Assembly: GCF_943913955.1 (NCBI RefSeq)
Contig: NZ_CALUAE010000025.1
Location: 13,167 to 77,166 of the forward strand
Origin: Mycolicibacterium bacteremicum
GTDB lineage: Bacteria > Actinomycetota > Actinomycetes > Mycobacteriales > Mycobacteriaceae
DNA length: 64,000 nt
Reading direction: 5' to 3'
The notes beneath the pieces were generated by a model that made no database searches, was not told the DNA's origin, and was given only the letters and a program-made list of their open reading frames with translations. Shown here one piece after another: positions 51,739 through 60,236 of this stretch. Positions within the stretch are counted from its first letter, which is position 1, and each line of letters begins with the position of its first letter. A program made the translations under genes and the position numbers.

Positions 51739-52313
51739 GAGCCCCGACGCGACAACGGATGCTGCGCGCGGCGGCCGTCGTGGTCGTGATCGCCGCCGCC
51801 GCGCTGGTCTGGCACAAGCTGCCCACACCCGACGATGTCTACGGACCGTTCGACGTGCAGGCGGGCCTGCAGCAGCAGGCCGTCGGCCGCGCCATCACCG
51901 CCGAGGTCGGCGGCGTGCGGATCGGGCCGCGAATCCGCAAGGACCGGGACACCGCGCCGACTCTGGAGGCACTCGGTGTCTGGGTGACCGTCGACGCCGA
52001 GGCCATGACCACCCGCGAGGACGCCGTCGCCAATGTCGAATTGCTCGTCGGGCCGAACACCTACGTGCCCACCGACCGCCTCGGCGGCATGCTGTCCAGC
52101 TCGCTGGCACCCGGTATCGCCATGCGGAGCTCGTGGGTCTTCGATGTCCCGGCGGACCTCGTCGCACCCGGATCGCAGCCCATGACGCTGCGGGTGTGGG
52201 TCGGTGACGGCCGGATGGACTCGCGGCTGGTCATCGACATCGCGCTGGACGACCCACTGGTCACCCGCAGCGATCTCATCGTCATCGAGCCGGAAGTGCT
52301 GACGGGGACATGA
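51735..52313 (+). CDS. Unknown anchored protein, envelope module 2
   Basis: 192 residues; no family recognised. N-terminal transmembrane helix (LRAAAVVVVIAAAALVWHKL), then an extracytoplasmic beta-rich domain: YGPFDVQAGLQQQAVGRAITAEVGGVRIG, LEALGVWVTVDAEAMTTREDAVANVELLVGPNTYVPTDR, SSWVFDVPADLVAPGSQPMTLRVWVGDGRMDSRLVIDIAL. The VFDVPADL...LRV pattern repeats VMLWDVPADAI...IPLRL of the preceding protein. GTG 51735 and the ATG of the next gene both overlap stops by four bases. Confidence 0.75.
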   Translation: MRAPTRQRMLRAAAVVVVIAAAALVWHKLPTPDDVYGPFDVQAGLQQQAVGRAITAEVGGVRIGPRIRKDRDTAPTLEALGVWVTVDAEAMTTREDAVANVELLVGPNTYVPTDRLGGMLSSSLAPGIAMRSSWVFDVPADLVAPGSQPMTLRVWVGDGRMDSRLVIDIALDDPLVTRSDLIVIEPEVLTGT

Positions 52314-52768
52314 CACTGCAGCTGTGGCAACGCAATGTCATCGGTGCGGTCGTCACCGCCGCAGCATTGGGCGTCGGCGTGATCTTCGTGACGCAACCGG
52401 CGTGGGATCGCCACCAGCGCACCGTGCATCCACCGCAGATCGCGGCGGCAGGTGAGTCGGTCACCGCCGGTGCGCAGACGTGGACGGTGCACAATGTCAG
52501 CCGGTCGACCACGGCGCCGGGATCGGGCCGTGCGCTACCGGACGGTACCGTCATCGTGAACGTCCTGGTCGAGCGCGCCGGGCCCTCGATGGCGGGTTCC
52601 GGTTGCACCGGCTATCTGGTTGCCGCCGAACGACGTTGGCGCGGTACCGGCATGTGCGGTGCCGAGACGTCGATGCCGATGACGTTCCTGGTCCCGGCCG
52701 ACGCCGAGCCGACCGCCGTCGATATCCGGGATGTCACCGGTTCGATACTGGTTCGGCTGGAGCTGTGA
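52310..52768 (+). CDS. Unknown anchored protein, envelope module 3
   Basis: 152 residues; no family recognised. N-terminal transmembrane helix (VIGAVVTAAALGVGVIFVT), then a small exported domain: AGESVTAGAQTWTVHNVSRST, LPDGTVIVNVLVERAG, CTGYLVAAERRWRGTGMCGAETSMPMTFLVPADAEPTAVDIRDVTGSILVRLEL. Two Cys may form a disulfide. The FLVPADAEP block again echoes the DVPADL segment of its neighbours. ATG 52310 overlaps the previous stop. The last 35 bases overlap the convergent polytopic gene. Confidence 0.75.
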   Translation: MTLQLWQRNVIGAVVTAAALGVGVIFVTQPAWDRHQRTVHPPQIAAAGESVTAGAQTWTVHNVSRSTTAPGSGRALPDGTVIVNVLVERAGPSMAGSGCTGYLVAAERRWRGTGMCGAETSMPMTFLVPADAEPTAVDIRDVTGSILVRLEL

Positions 52769-54035
52769 CCGGCCCGGGGGCGGCGCGGTAGCGGGTCAGG
52801 CACCAGTCGAGCGTGACTGCGATCAGGCAGACTCGCAGCGGTTCGGTCAGCGAGTGCGAGATCAGCGCCATCAGATCCCAGGTGCCGAACCAGAAGCCGA
52901 TGTCGTGCGGACCCAACAGCCACCCCATGCCGCGGAACAGGTAGCCCGAGCCGAGTTGGGCGCGGAAGAAGCTGCCCGACATGTCCAGCCATGCCAGACC
53001 CAGATAGCCCAGCACGTACAGCGCGACCGCCAGCAGTCCGCCCGCGGCGATCACATGGGCCGAGTCGACGATCGGCTTGAACTTCCCGATCTGGCCGGTG
53101 AACTGGTCGCGTACCTCGTTGCGTACCGTTCCGGGCACGCGTTGCCATCTGGTGCCCAGCTGCGTGCGGGCGGCTGCGGAGCGGTCGATCCATCGGCCGG
53201 CCCGCTCGCCGCCCAGTCGGCGCACCTCGGCGTGCCAGTCCGCCTTGTCGCCGGCGCCGTAGACGATGCACGCCACCGCCAGCCAGATCAGTGGTACCGC
53301 CGCGCCACCGAACACCGTGCCCAGCGCCCACATCACCGCGTCCCAGAGCTTCTGCAGCACCTGGGTATGCGATAGCAGACTGTCCCGGGTGTCGTTGAAC
53401 CACACGATGATCCGGCGTTCCGAGATCCACGCGGACGGGTTGATCAGCAGTGTCACACCCCGGCTGGCGGAGAACGTCAGCACCAGGAACACCCACAGGG
53501 CATCCAGGTACACCTGCACCACCAGGAACCAGGCCGGCAGCTTGTCCTTGAAACGGGCCAGCACCAGGCGGGCCACCAGTGCGACGCCGATGATGACGAA
53601 CGTGACCGTGCCGACGGGCAGCATCCGGGGGTCGATCTCCAGTGCGGTCGCACTCGCCGGTGTGCCCGTGCGGTACTCCAGCGTCAGGTAGCTGAAGGCC
53701 AGCCAGTCCTCGCGGAACATCTGCCAGGCCAGGTAGATGGCGAAGAACGGCACGATGATGGTGGCGAAGATGTCGATGCGACGCGACTCCCGGCGGGGCA
53801 GTGCCGCGACCGTCGGCAGGCCACCGCGAATCACCAGGAACATCGCCACATAGGACCCCAGCCGCGCCATACCGGCCAGCGGCATGATCAGCGACGCCCA
53901 CAGGTCGTTGTCATATCCCGCCCAGGCCGCCAACTCGATGGCGCCGGTGCGCAGTAGCCACCCCACCAGATAGCACGCGAGAAGCTGCGGGAAATAGCGG
54001 ATACACAGCGTCAGCGGCGCCAGCAGGTATCGCAC
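52734..54035 (-). CDS. Unknown polytopic membrane protein, envelope module 4
   Basis: 433 residues; no family recognised. About eight hydrophobic segments, among them YFPQLLACYLVGWLL, MARLGSYVAMFLVI, IDIFATIIVPFFAIYLAW, VTFVIIGVALVARLVLA, FLVVQVYLDALWVFLVLTF, VPLIWLAVACIVYGAG and AAGGLLAVALYVLGYLGLAWL. A helical cytoplasmic stretch of about 60 basic residues (DKADWHAEVRRLGGERAGRWIDRSAAARTQLGTRWQRVPGTVRNEVRDQ) interrupts them. GTG 54035 is set by a -10 (TAGGAT) six bases upstream. It faces the three anchored proteins and shares 35 bases of their 3' end; together they may form one envelope complex. Confidence 0.75.
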   Translation of the reverse strand: MRYLLAPLTLCIRYFPQLLACYLVGWLLRTGAIELAAWAGYDNDLWASLIMPLAGMARLGSYVAMFLVIRGGLPTVAALPRRESRRIDIFATIIVPFFAIYLAWQMFREDWLAFSYLTLEYRTGTPASATALEIDPRMLPVGTVTFVIIGVALVARLVLARFKDKLPAWFLVVQVYLDALWVFLVLTFSASRGVTLLINPSAWISERRIIVWFNDTRDSLLSHTQVLQKLWDAVMWALGTVFGGAAVPLIWLAVACIVYGAGDKADWHAEVRRLGGERAGRWIDRSAAARTQLGTRWQRVPGTVRNEVRDQFTGQIGKFKPIVDSAHVIAAGGLLAVALYVLGYLGLAWLDMSGSFFRAQLGSGYLFRGMGWLLGPHDIGFWFGTWDLMALISHSLTEPLRVCLIAVTLDWCLTRYRAAPGPVTAPAEPVSNR

Positions 54036-54041
54036 GTGCTC

Positions 54042-54047
54042 ATCCTA
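54042..54047 (-). promoter_or_regulatory. -10 element (leaderless) for the polytopic protein
   Basis: TAGGAT on the minus strand ends six bases before GTG 54035, within the 17-base gap after the ABC-F stop codon. Confidence 0.6.
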
Positions 54048-54052
54048 GGGGG

Positions 54053-55840
54053 TCAGCCGAGGGCCTCCGACAGTTCCAGCCACTTCTCCTCGAGTTCGGC
54101 CACCTCGGTTTCCAGTCCGCGCAGATCACCGGTAAGCCGTTGCAGCCCTTCGTAATCGTCCTGGTCGTGCTCGGCGAGGCGGACGTGGGCGGAGTCGATC
54201 TGACCGGCCAGCTTCTCCAGCTTGCGCTCGATGGCCGCGACCTCCTTCTGCGCCGCGCGCAGATCGGCACCCGACAAGCCTTGCTGTTCGGCCGCTTTCG
54301 AAGGCGCCGGCCCGGTCTGGGCGGCGTGCGAGGCGCGCAGGCGCAGATATTCGTCGACGCCGCCGGGTAGGTGACGCAGATGGCCGGCCAGGATCCCGTA
54401 CTGCTGGTCGGTGACCCGCTCCAGGAAGTACCGGTCGTGGCTGACGACGATCAGCGTTCCCGGCCATGAATCGAGCAGATCCTCCATGGCGGCCAACATG
54501 TCGGTGTCCAGGTCGTTGGTCGGCTCGTCGAGGATCAGCACGTTGGGCTGCTCCAACAGGATCAGCAGCAGCTGCAGGCGGCGCTGCTGGCCGCCGGACA
54601 GATCCTTCACCGGCGTCGACAGCTGTGCGCTGCCGAAACCGAGGCGCTCCAGCAGCTGGCTGGGCGTCAGCTCCTGAGCCTTGGACCCCGCACCGAAGGT
54701 GTACGTGGTGGCCAGCCGGCTCAGCACCACCCGCACCGGTTCGTCGAGGTGATCGGCCAGTCTGTCCGCGCCCTGGGTCAACGTGGCGATGTGCACGGTC
54801 TTGCCGTGTTTGACCCGGCCCTCGGTGGGCTGCACCGAACCGTCCACGAGACCCAGCAGGGTCGACTTGCCCGCGCCGTTGACGCCAAGGATGCCGGTCC
54901 GTTCCCCGGGCGCGATGCGCCATTCGACATCACGCAGCACGGTCCGCTCGTCGTAGGCCACCGAGACGTCCAGCAGATCGACCACCTGCTTACCCAGCCG
55001 GGTGACCGCCAGCGACTGCAGGGCCACCTTGTCGCGGATCTCGGGCACGTCGGCGATCAGCGCGTTGGCGGCGTCGATGCGGAACTTCGGTTTGGAGGTG
55101 CGGGCCGGTGCGCCGCGGCGCAACCAGGCCAGCTCCTTGCGGGCCAGGTTCTGCCGGCGCGCCTCGATGGTGGCGGCCTGCCGATCGCGCTCCACCCGCT
55201 GCAGGATGTAGGCCGCGTAGCCGCCGTCGAACGGCTCGACGATGCGGTCGTGCACCTCCCAGGTCACCGTGCACACCTCGTCGAGGAACCAGCGGTCGTG
55301 GGTGACCACCAGCAGCCCGCCCGCCGACGCCGACCAGCGTCGCTTCAGGTGCTGGGCCAGCCAGGTGATGGCCTCCACGTCGAGGTGGTTGGTGGGCTCG
55401 TCGAGCGCGAGCACGTCGTGGTCGCCGGCCAGCAGCCGGGCCAGTGCGACCCGGCGCCGCTGGCCGCCGGACAGCGTCCCCAGTACCGCATCCCAGCTCA
55501 GGTCGCCGAGCAGGCCGGCGATGACATCGCGGCCGCGCGGGTCACCGGCCCACACATGCTCGGGGACATCGCCGACGACGGCGTGGCCGACGGTGTCGGT
55601 CGCATCGAGGGTGTCGGCCTGGTCGAGGACCCCGACCCGGACACCGCCGCGCACCGTCACCCGGCCCGAATCGGGTTGCACCCGGCCGGCGAGCATGGCC
55701 AGCAGGCTGGACTTGCCGTCGCCGTTGCGTCCGACGATGCCGATCCGGTCGCCCTCGTTGACCCCGAGTGAGACGGAGTCGAAGACGACCTTGGTGGGAT
55801 ATTCCAGATGGAGGGCCTCGGCCCCGAGAAGATGCGCCAT
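54053..55840 (-). CDS. ABC-F family ATPase
   Basis: 595-residue soluble protein with two ABC domains and no membrane part, as in ABC-F translation factors or ribosome-protection proteins. Domain 1: Walker A GRNGDGKSSLLAM (about 36-48), signature LSGGQRRRVALARLL, Walker B VLALDEPTNHLD. The linker of about 80 residues holds AYILQRVERDRQAATIEARRQNLARKELAWLRRGAPARTSKPKFRID. Domain 2: Walker A GVNGAGKSTLLGL, signature LSGGQQRRLQLLLILL, Walker B LILDEPTNDLD. A coiled-coil tail ends the protein. ATG 55840 is chosen; a longer frame exists but the -10 TAACCT (55851-55856) lies inside it. In M. tuberculosis I recall a split version at the corresponding place (Rv1667c/Rv1668c); here it is whole. Confidence 0.93.
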   Translation of the reverse strand: MAHLLGAEALHLEYPTKVVFDSVSLGVNEGDRIGIVGRNGDGKSSLLAMLAGRVQPDSGRVTVRGGVRVGVLDQADTLDATDTVGHAVVGDVPEHVWAGDPRGRDVIAGLLGDLSWDAVLGTLSGGQRRRVALARLLAGDHDVLALDEPTNHLDVEAITWLAQHLKRRWSASAGGLLVVTHDRWFLDEVCTVTWEVHDRIVEPFDGGYAAYILQRVERDRQAATIEARRQNLARKELAWLRRGAPARTSKPKFRIDAANALIADVPEIRDKVALQSLAVTRLGKQVVDLLDVSVAYDERTVLRDVEWRIAPGERTGILGVNGAGKSTLLGLVDGSVQPTEGRVKHGKTVHIATLTQGADRLADHLDEPVRVVLSRLATTYTFGAGSKAQELTPSQLLERLGFGSAQLSTPVKDLSGGQQRRLQLLLILLEQPNVLILDEPTNDLDTDMLAAMEDLLDSWPGTLIVVSHDRYFLERVTDQQYGILAGHLRHLPGGVDEYLRLRASHAAQTGPAPSKAAEQQGLSGADLRAAQKEVAAIERKLEKLAGQIDSAHVRLAEHDQDDYEGLQRLTGDLRGLETEVAELEEKWLELSEALG

Positions 55841-55969
55841 GTCGGAGTCCAGGTTAGGCGGGGCCACGCTGGACATTCCCGGCGGCCGACCTGTGGCGCT
55901 GTGCCATGATGTCGGGGCAATCGGGGGATTGGGAGCTGCTTGGAAACACGCACAGTAGGGGAGCGCGCC

Positions 55970-58942
55970 TTGGTGGATTTCTCACTGATCACCGGCCCGG
56001 TGAGCCGACTTCTGGCCACCGCGCAGAACGGTATCGAGGTGCTGCGCTACGGCGGTCTGGAAACCGGGGCGGTTCCCTCGCCGTACCAGATCATCGAGAG
56101 CGTGCCGATGTACCGGCTGCGCCGCTACTTCCCGCCCGACACCCGGCCCGGCACGACGCCGCCGGGGCCGCCGGTGCTGATGGTGCATCCGATGATGATG
56201 TCGGCCGACATGTGGGACGTCACCCGCGAGGACGGCGCCGTCGGCATCCTGCACGCCGCCGGTCTGGATCCCTGGGTCATCGACTTCGGCTCGCCGGATC
56301 AGGTCGAGGGCGGCATGCAACGCAACCTGGCCGATCACGTGGTGGCCCTCAGCGACGCCATCGACACCGTCAAGAAGCTGACGGGCAGTGACGTGCACCT
56401 GGCCGGCTACTCCCAGGGCGGGATGTTCTGCTATCAGACGGCGGCCTACCGGCGGTCCAAGGACCTGGCGAGCATCATCGGGTTCGGTTCGCCGGTGGAC
56501 ACCCTGGCCGCGCTGCCGATGGGAATCCCGCCCAATGTCGGGGCGGTCGCCGCCAACTTCATGGCCGACCATGTGTTCTCCCGCATCGACATCCCGGGGT
56601 GGTTGGCCCGCACCGGGTTCCAGATGCTCGACCCGCTCAAGACCGCGCAGGCCCGCCTGGATTTCCTGCGCCAGCTGCACGACCGCGAGGCGTTGCTGCC
56701 CCGTGAGCAGCAGCGCCGATTCCTGGACTCCGAGGGCTGGATCGCCTGGTCGGGGCCGGCGATCTCGGAACTGCTCAAACAGTTCATCGCGCACAACCGG
56801 ATGATGTCCGGCGGCTTCAACATCCGCGGCGAGCTGGTCACGCTGGCCGACATCAAGTGCCCGGTGCTGGCCGTCATCGGCGAGGTCGACGATATCGGCC
56901 AGCCGGCCGCGGTACGCGGGATCAAGGCGGCCGCGCCGCAGGCCGAGACCTACGAATACCTGATCCGCGCAGGGCATTTCGGTCTGGTGGTCGGTTCCAA
57001 GGCGGCAACCCAGACCTGGCCGACGGTGGCGTCGTGGGTGAAGTGGCGCGCCGGTCAGGCCGCCCTGCCCGACGATGTCGTCCCGATGGGAACCCAGCCG
57101 GCCGAATCCACCGACGGCGGGGTGGCGCTGGCCTCCCGGGTCGCGCACGGCGCCGCGGCGGCCTCCGAGATCGCCTTCGACCTGGCCCGCTCGGCCGCCG
57201 ATGCCGTTGTCGCGACCAACAAGTCGGCCCGCACGCTGCTGGTGGAGACCGCGCGCACCCTGCCCCGGCTGGCCCGACTCGGGCAGATCAACGACCACAC
57301 CCGGATCTCGTTGGGCCGCATCATGACCGAGCAGGCACTCGGTCACCCCGACGGTGAGTTCCTGTTGTTCGACGGGCGGGTGCACACCTACGAGGCGGTG
57401 GACCGGCGCGTCAACAATGTGGTGCGCGGTCTCATCGATGTCGGTGTCCGGCAGGGTGTGCGGGTCGGTGTGCTGATGCAGACCCGTCCGAGCGCGCTGG
57501 TCGCGATCGCCGCGTTGTCGCGGTTGGGCGCGGTCGCGGTGTTGATGCCGCCCGACGCCGATCTGGCCCAGGCGGCCCGCCTGGGCGGTGTCGTGGAGAT
57601 CCTCACCGATCCCGCGAACCTCGACATCGCGAGCACCCTGGGCCGTCGGGTGCTGGTGCTCGGCGGCGGCGAATCGCGGGACCTGCACCTGCCCGAACCT
57701 GGTGGCGATGCCGCCGAGGTCATCGACATGGAGCAGATCGACCCGGACCGCGTCGAATTGCCCGGCTGGTACCGCCCCAACCCGGGATTCGCCCGCGACG
57801 TCGCCTACATCGCCTTCGCGACGGTCAACGGCGAGCTCGTCGCCCGCCAGATCACCAACTACCGCTGGGCACTGTCGGCGTTCGGCACCGCCTCGGCGGC
57901 CAACCTGGGCAATCGCGACACGGTGTACTGCCTCACGCCGCTGCACCATCCCTCCGGCCTGCTGGTGAGCCTGGGCGGTGCGGTGGTCGGTGGCGCCCGG
58001 ATCGCGCTGTCCCGCGGACTGGCGCCGGACCGCTTCCTGCACGAGATCCGGCAGTACGGCGTCACGGTGGTGTCCTATACCTGGGCGATGCTGCGTGAGG
58101 TCATCGATGATCCGTCGTTCACCCTCAACGGCACGCTGTCGGTGCGGCTGTTCATCGGCGCCGGCATGCCGACCGGACTGTGGCGGCGGGTCAGCGAGGT
58201 CTTCGCCCCGGCCCACGTCGTCGAGTTCTTCGCCACCACCGACGGTCAGGCGGTGCTGGCCAACGTCGCCGACGCCAAACCCGGCAGCAAGGGCCGGCCG
58301 CTGCCCGGCGGCCCGTTCGTCGAACTGGCCGCCTACGACGTCGAGGACGACCTGATTTTGGAGGACGACCGCGGGTTCGTGTTGCGCGCGCAGCCCGGCG
58401 AGGTCGGACTGCTGCTGGCGCGACCGCGCGGGCCGATCGATCCCACGGCCTCGGTCAAGCGCGGCGTCTTCGCCCCCGCCGACACCTGGGTGTCCACCGA
58501 GCAGCTGTTCCGGCGGGATGAGGACGGCGACTTCTGGCTGGTCGACAGCCGCAGCTCGGTGCTGCGGACCCCCGACGGGACGGTGTTCACCGCGGCCGTC
58601 AACGACGCCGTCAGCCGCATCGGCGCGGTCGATCTGGCCGTCACCTACCGCGTCGAAGCCGATGGCCGACCACTGATCCTGACGGCGGTGGCGCTGCGCC
58701 CCGGCGGCAGCGTGCCCAGCGCCGAGGTCACCGAGGCGTTGGCCGCCCTCCCGGTCGGCCGGGCACCCGATGTGGTCTACGTCGCCCCCGAGATGACGCT
58801 CGGGGCGTCCTACCGCCCGGAGGTCGAGCCGCTGCGGGCGGCGGGCATCCCGAAGTCCTCGCGTAACGCCTGGTATTTCGACGACGATACGAAGCAGTAC
58901 AAGCGCATGACCGCGGCCGTGCGCGCCGAGCTCGGACTGTGA
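55970..58942 (+). CDS. Bifunctional alpha/beta-hydrolase (lipase) - acyl-CoA synthetase-like protein
   Basis: About 990 residues. The N-terminal half is an alpha/beta-hydrolase of the PHA-synthase/lipase kind: VLMVHPMMMSADMWD, nucleophile elbow LAGYSQGGMFCY, and His in IRAGHFGLVVGS. The C-terminal half is an AMP-binding (ANL) domain: DGRVHTYEAVDRRVNNVVRGL, VGVLMQTRPSALVAIAALSRLGAVAVLMPPDADLA, YCLTPLHHPSGLLVSLGGAVVGGARIALSR, a DGDFWLVDSRSSVLRTPDGTVF hinge and a C-terminal Lys-containing KSSRNAWYFDDDTKQYKRM. The normal P-loop STSGTTG-type motif is degenerate (YIAFATVNGEL), so adenylating activity is uncertain. It matches Rv1683 (recalled), tied to triacylglycerol metabolism. Start TTG 55970 follows GGGGAG by six bases; TTG 55940 and GTG 55973 are alternatives. 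Confidence 0.9.
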   Translation: MVDFSLITGPVSRLLATAQNGIEVLRYGGLETGAVPSPYQIIESVPMYRLRRYFPPDTRPGTTPPGPPVLMVHPMMMSADMWDVTREDGAVGILHAAGLDPWVIDFGSPDQVEGGMQRNLADHVVALSDAIDTVKKLTGSDVHLAGYSQGGMFCYQTAAYRRSKDLASIIGFGSPVDTLAALPMGIPPNVGAVAANFMADHVFSRIDIPGWLARTGFQMLDPLKTAQARLDFLRQLHDREALLPREQQRRFLDSEGWIAWSGPAISELLKQFIAHNRMMSGGFNIRGELVTLADIKCPVLAVIGEVDDIGQPAAVRGIKAAAPQAETYEYLIRAGHFGLVVGSKAATQTWPTVASWVKWRAGQAALPDDVVPMGTQPAESTDGGVALASRVAHGAAAASEIAFDLARSAADAVVATNKSARTLLVETARTLPRLARLGQINDHTRISLGRIMTEQALGHPDGEFLLFDGRVHTYEAVDRRVNNVVRGLIDVGVRQGVRVGVLMQTRPSALVAIAALSRLGAVAVLMPPDADLAQAARLGGVVEILTDPANLDIASTLGRRVLVLGGGESRDLHLPEPGGDAAEVIDMEQIDPDRVELPGWYRPNPGFARDVAYIAFATVNGELVARQITNYRWALSAFGTASAANLGNRDTVYCLTPLHHPSGLLVSLGGAVVGGARIALSRGLAPDRFLHEIRQYGVTVVSYTWAMLREVIDDPSFTLNGTLSVRLFIGAGMPTGLWRRVSEVFAPAHVVEFFATTDGQAVLANVADAKPGSKGRPLPGGPFVELAAYDVEDDLILEDDRGFVLRAQPGEVGLLLARPRGPIDPTASVKRGVFAPADTWVSTEQLFRRDEDGDFWLVDSRSSVLRTPDGTVFTAAVNDAVSRIGAVDLAVTYRVEADGRPLILTAVALRPGGSVPSAEVTEALAALPVGRAPDVVYVAPEMTLGASYRPEVEPLRAAGIPKSSRNAWYFDDDTKQYKRMTAAVRAELGL

Positions 58943-58994
58943 CGCCGCGCCCGGCAGACGGTGCGCTGTTAGGCTCCCCGACAGGAGGATCGTG

Positions 58995-59432
58995 ATGACA
59001 TCTTTGACCCGTCGTGCGCTGACGGCGGCCGCGATGGCGGCCGGTCTGCTGCTCGCCGGTGGCACCGCCACCGCGAATGCCGACATCCTGGACGCCCTCG
59101 CCGACGAGTACGGCCGCAGCGCCAGCGGCGGTCAGGTGCCCAACCTGGTCGACGACGCCCTGAACCTGCGCGCCCAGGGCGCCCGGCCGACGGCGGGCAA
59201 CATCCAGGCGATCCAGGAGGCGCTGACCAAGCGTCCGAACCTTCTTCCCCTGGCCGGCGCCCTGCAGGCCACCGTCGCGCAGCAGCAGCAGATGCTGGCC
59301 CGGGGCGGCGGCGGCACCGGTGCGGTGCCCGGTGGCGGTACCCGTGCGACGCCGTGGGTTCCCGACACCGGCGATGACAACAACCCGTTGATCCCCGGCG
59401 GCTGGGGTGGCGGGATCAACCCGTTCTCGTGA
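58995..59432 (+). CDS. Small secreted hypothetical protein
   Basis: 145-residue exported protein of no known family. Signal peptide MTSLTRRALTAAAMAAGLLLAGGTATANA with an AxA-type cleavage site before DILDALADEYG. The mature part is a helical region (VPNLVDDALNLRAQGARPTAGNIQAIQEALTKRPNLLPLAGALQATVAQQQQML) followed by a Gly/Pro/Thr-rich, Trp-containing tail ending in GGWGGGINPFS. ATG 58995 has AGGAGG six bases upstream. The stop overlaps the next gene (GTGA), an odd pairing of a secreted and a cytosolic protein. Confidence 0.82.
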   Translation: MTSLTRRALTAAAMAAGLLLAGGTATANADILDALADEYGRSASGGQVPNLVDDALNLRAQGARPTAGNIQAIQEALTKRPNLLPLAGALQATVAQQQQMLARGGGGTGAVPGGGTRATPWVPDTGDDNNPLIPGGWGGGINPFS

Positions 59433-59647
59433 CACTCGACGCCAAACTGCTCGAGATCCTGGTCTGTCCGCAGGACCGCGGCCCCCTGCACCTCGTCGCC
59501 GGGGAATGCCTGTACAACCCGCGGTTGCGACGCGCCTACCGGATCGAGGACGGTATCCCGGTGCTGCTCGTGGACGAGGCCGTGACCGTCGCCGATGATG
59601 CCGAGCACGAGCGGTTGCTCAGTTCAGCTCAGGCAGATCCCCGGTGA
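59429..59647 (+). CDS. Trm112/UPF0434 family small protein
   Basis: 72 residues with the Trm112-like fold signature: LDAKLLEILVCPQDRGPLHLVAGECLYNPRLRRAYRIEDGIPVLLVDEA. Members act as activators or zinc-ribbon partners of methyltransferases, or are of unknown role. Only C-P-x-D and one later Cys are present, so zinc binding is doubtful. GTG 59429 overlaps the preceding stop. The 3' end overlaps the convergent TetR gene by 29 bases. Matches Rv1684 in position (recalled). Confidence 0.88.
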   Translation: MTLDAKLLEILVCPQDRGPLHLVAGECLYNPRLRRAYRIEDGIPVLLVDEAVTVADDAEHERLLSSAQADPR

Positions 59648-60236
59648 GATAGCGCTGCAGGTTGGGGGCGATGGTCTTGGCGACCACATCCGGCGGCAGC
59701 GACGCGAACGGTTCCAACTCCAGGATGTAGCGGGCGATCACCACGCCCACCAGCTGGGAGGCCACGAACTGCACCCGGTAGGGGCCGGATCCGGGCGGGG
59801 TGTCCACCCGGGATCCGATCTCGACGGTGATGATCTCCTGCAGAAATGAGCGCACCAGGGTGACGTCGGCGCCGCCGAGCAGCGAGCGCAGCGTCGCGAT
59901 GAAACCCTTGCCCAGTTCGGAATCCCACAGCGGCAGCAACAGCGCGGGCAGGACGGTCCCGATCTCGTCGACGGGCGTGTCCCGGAGCGGCCCGATGATC
60001 TGCATCGGGTCGATGGGGATCTGGATCGCCGCGGCGAACAATTGCTGCTTGGTGCCGTAGTAGTGGTGCACCAGGGCGCCGTCGACGCCGGCCGCGGTGG
60101 CGATGGCGCGGATGGATGTCTTGTCGAACCCGTTGCGGGAGAACAGTTCCCGTGCGTGCTCCAGGATCCGCTCGCGGGTGTCCGACGGTCCGGTCGGACG
60201 CCCGGGTCGTTTGCGGTCGGTGTTGTCGGCGGTCAA
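59619..60236 (-). CDS. TetR family transcriptional regulator
   Basis: 205 residues. N-terminal helix-turn-helix: DTRERILEHARELFSRNGFDKTSIRAIATAAGVDGALVHHYYGTKQQLFAAA (residues 15-66), followed by a helical ligand-binding domain of the PsrA/TetR_C type (GFIATLRSLLGG, FVASQLVGVVIARYILELEPFASLPPDVVAKTIAPNLQRYLTG). Start TTG 60236 overlaps the permease stop (TTGA), so it is the last gene of the ATPase-permease-TetR operon. It very probably represses that operon at the two tandem operators at 61723-61754. Matches Rv1685c by position (recalled). Confidence 0.9.
   Translation of the reverse strand: MTADNTDRKRPGRPTGPSDTRERILEHARELFSRNGFDKTSIRAIATAAGVDGALVHHYYGTKQQLFAAAIQIPIDPMQIIGPLRDTPVDEIGTVLPALLLPLWDSELGKGFIATLRSLLGGADVTLVRSFLQEIITVEIGSRVDTPPGSGPYRVQFVASQLVGVVIARYILELEPFASLPPDVVAKTIAPNLQRYLTGDLPELN

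Noticed and set aside
54053..55840. Split or broken ABC-F gene as recalled in M. tuberculosis
   Set aside because: Both ATPase halves are in one continuous frame here with all motifs intact.
55982..59086. 1034-codon open frame antisense to the bifunctional lipid gene
   Set aside because: Shadow of a real gene. It crosses several gene borders and has no ribosome-binding site or domain.
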